Assembly (NCBI GenBank): GCA_028290345.1
Contig: JAQGKB010000049.1
Span: 1 to 5,792, forward strand
Length of the DNA: 5,792 bases
Reading direction: 5' to 3'
Origin: Hyphomicrobiales bacterium
Lineage (GTDB): Bacteria; Pseudomonadota; Alphaproteobacteria; Rhizobiales; Devosiaceae
Shown: positions 5,583-5,792 of the stretch, piece by piece
Position numbering within the stretch: position 1 is the first letter of the stretch
Layout of the letters: every line of letters begins with the position of its first letter
Translations under genes and position numbers: made by a program
The notes under the pieces: generated by a model
Database searches by the model: none
Told to the model about the DNA's origin: nothing
Seen by the model: the letters and a program-made list of their open reading frames with translations, nothing else

Positions 5583-5792
5583 GTGCGGTTTTCCCTGGGC
5601 TGTGAACTCGCATACGACGTACTCGAACCCTCGACGCTCATCCTCAATATTGAGGTGATGCGCTCGAAAACCCTGCAAATCCATTCCGAAACCATCGACG
5701 TTACGCCATTCGCTCAGGCTGAGCCGCACGTCGCGACCGAGACCGGAAATCTCTATCGCCGCCTGGTATTGTCGCCCGGTGCATACTCGGTG
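5583..5792 (+). CDS. Transglutaminase-like family protein, N-terminal 70 residues, cut by window edge
   Basis: A GTG at 5583 with GGAG at 5573-5576, 6 nt upstream, opens a frame that stays open to the window end. The product begins MRFSLGCELAYDVLEPSTLI and continues with LNIEV, then TETGNLYRRLVLSPGAYSV. This resembles the beta-rich N-terminal region of bacterial transglutaminase-like proteins, which typically read like 'MR-x-x-x-G-x-EL-x-Y-x-x-x-x-P-T-x-x-I-L' and later 'D-x-x-GN-x-x-x-R-x-x-x-P-x-G'. In this family the catalytic Cys-His-Asp core lies further downstream, outside the window, so activity cannot be judged. Full-length members are commonly about 260-290 aa. No signal peptide is visible. 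It has no obvious link to the transporter operon. The minus-strand reading frames overlapping it have no recognisable product. Confidence 0.7.
   Translation, partial: MRFSLGCELAYDVLEPSTLILNIEVMRSKTLQIHSETIDVTPFAQAEPHVATETGNLYRRLVLSPGAYSV
5642..5655. repeat. 14-bp perfect palindrome inside the transglutaminase-like gene
   Basis: CCTCAATATTGAGG is a perfect inverted repeat without a spacer, about 60 bp inside the coding region. It does not extend further on either side. It may be chance or a protein-binding site. Confidence 0.45.

Noticed and set aside
5468..5729. Minus-strand small frames at the right end
   Set aside because: They oppose a plus-strand frame with a ribosome binding site and transglutaminase-like N-terminus, and have no recognisable content.

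Overview
The window looks like chromosomal DNA from a GC-rich alphaproteobacterium, most likely of the Hyphomicrobiales (rhizobial) type. This rests on codon usage, the GntR/FCD regulator and the NitT/TauT-type transporter genes with short intergenic gaps. It is an inference from style, not a taxonomic match.

Layout: a five-gene cluster runs leftward from about 4445 to the left edge. In transcription order it encodes a periplasmic substrate-binding protein (4445-3138), a permease (3110-2241), an ATPase (2238-1414), a second, different permease (1417-557), and a Ser-cisSer-Lys amidase cut by the window edge (546-1). Gaps are 27 nt, 2 nt, a 4-nt ATGA overlap and 10 nt, so this is almost certainly one operon. 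A GntR-family FCD regulator (4751-5461) is transcribed divergently. The 305-bp region between the two start codons holds a near-perfect tandem repeat built around TTTGCATGCAAA, the best candidate for the regulator's operator. After a 121-bp gap with no clear terminator, the N-terminus of a bacterial transglutaminase-like protein starts at 5583 (+) and runs off the right edge.

Working model: the regulator senses a small, probably carboxylate-bearing ligand and controls the operon from the tandem operator. The transporter brings a small solute across the inner membrane, and the cytoplasmic amidase hydrolyses an amide bond in it, releasing ammonia or an amine. The substrate cannot be read from the sequence. 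The module is a coherent uptake-plus-hydrolysis unit made of known families. I see no defence, mobile or CRISPR-like system here.
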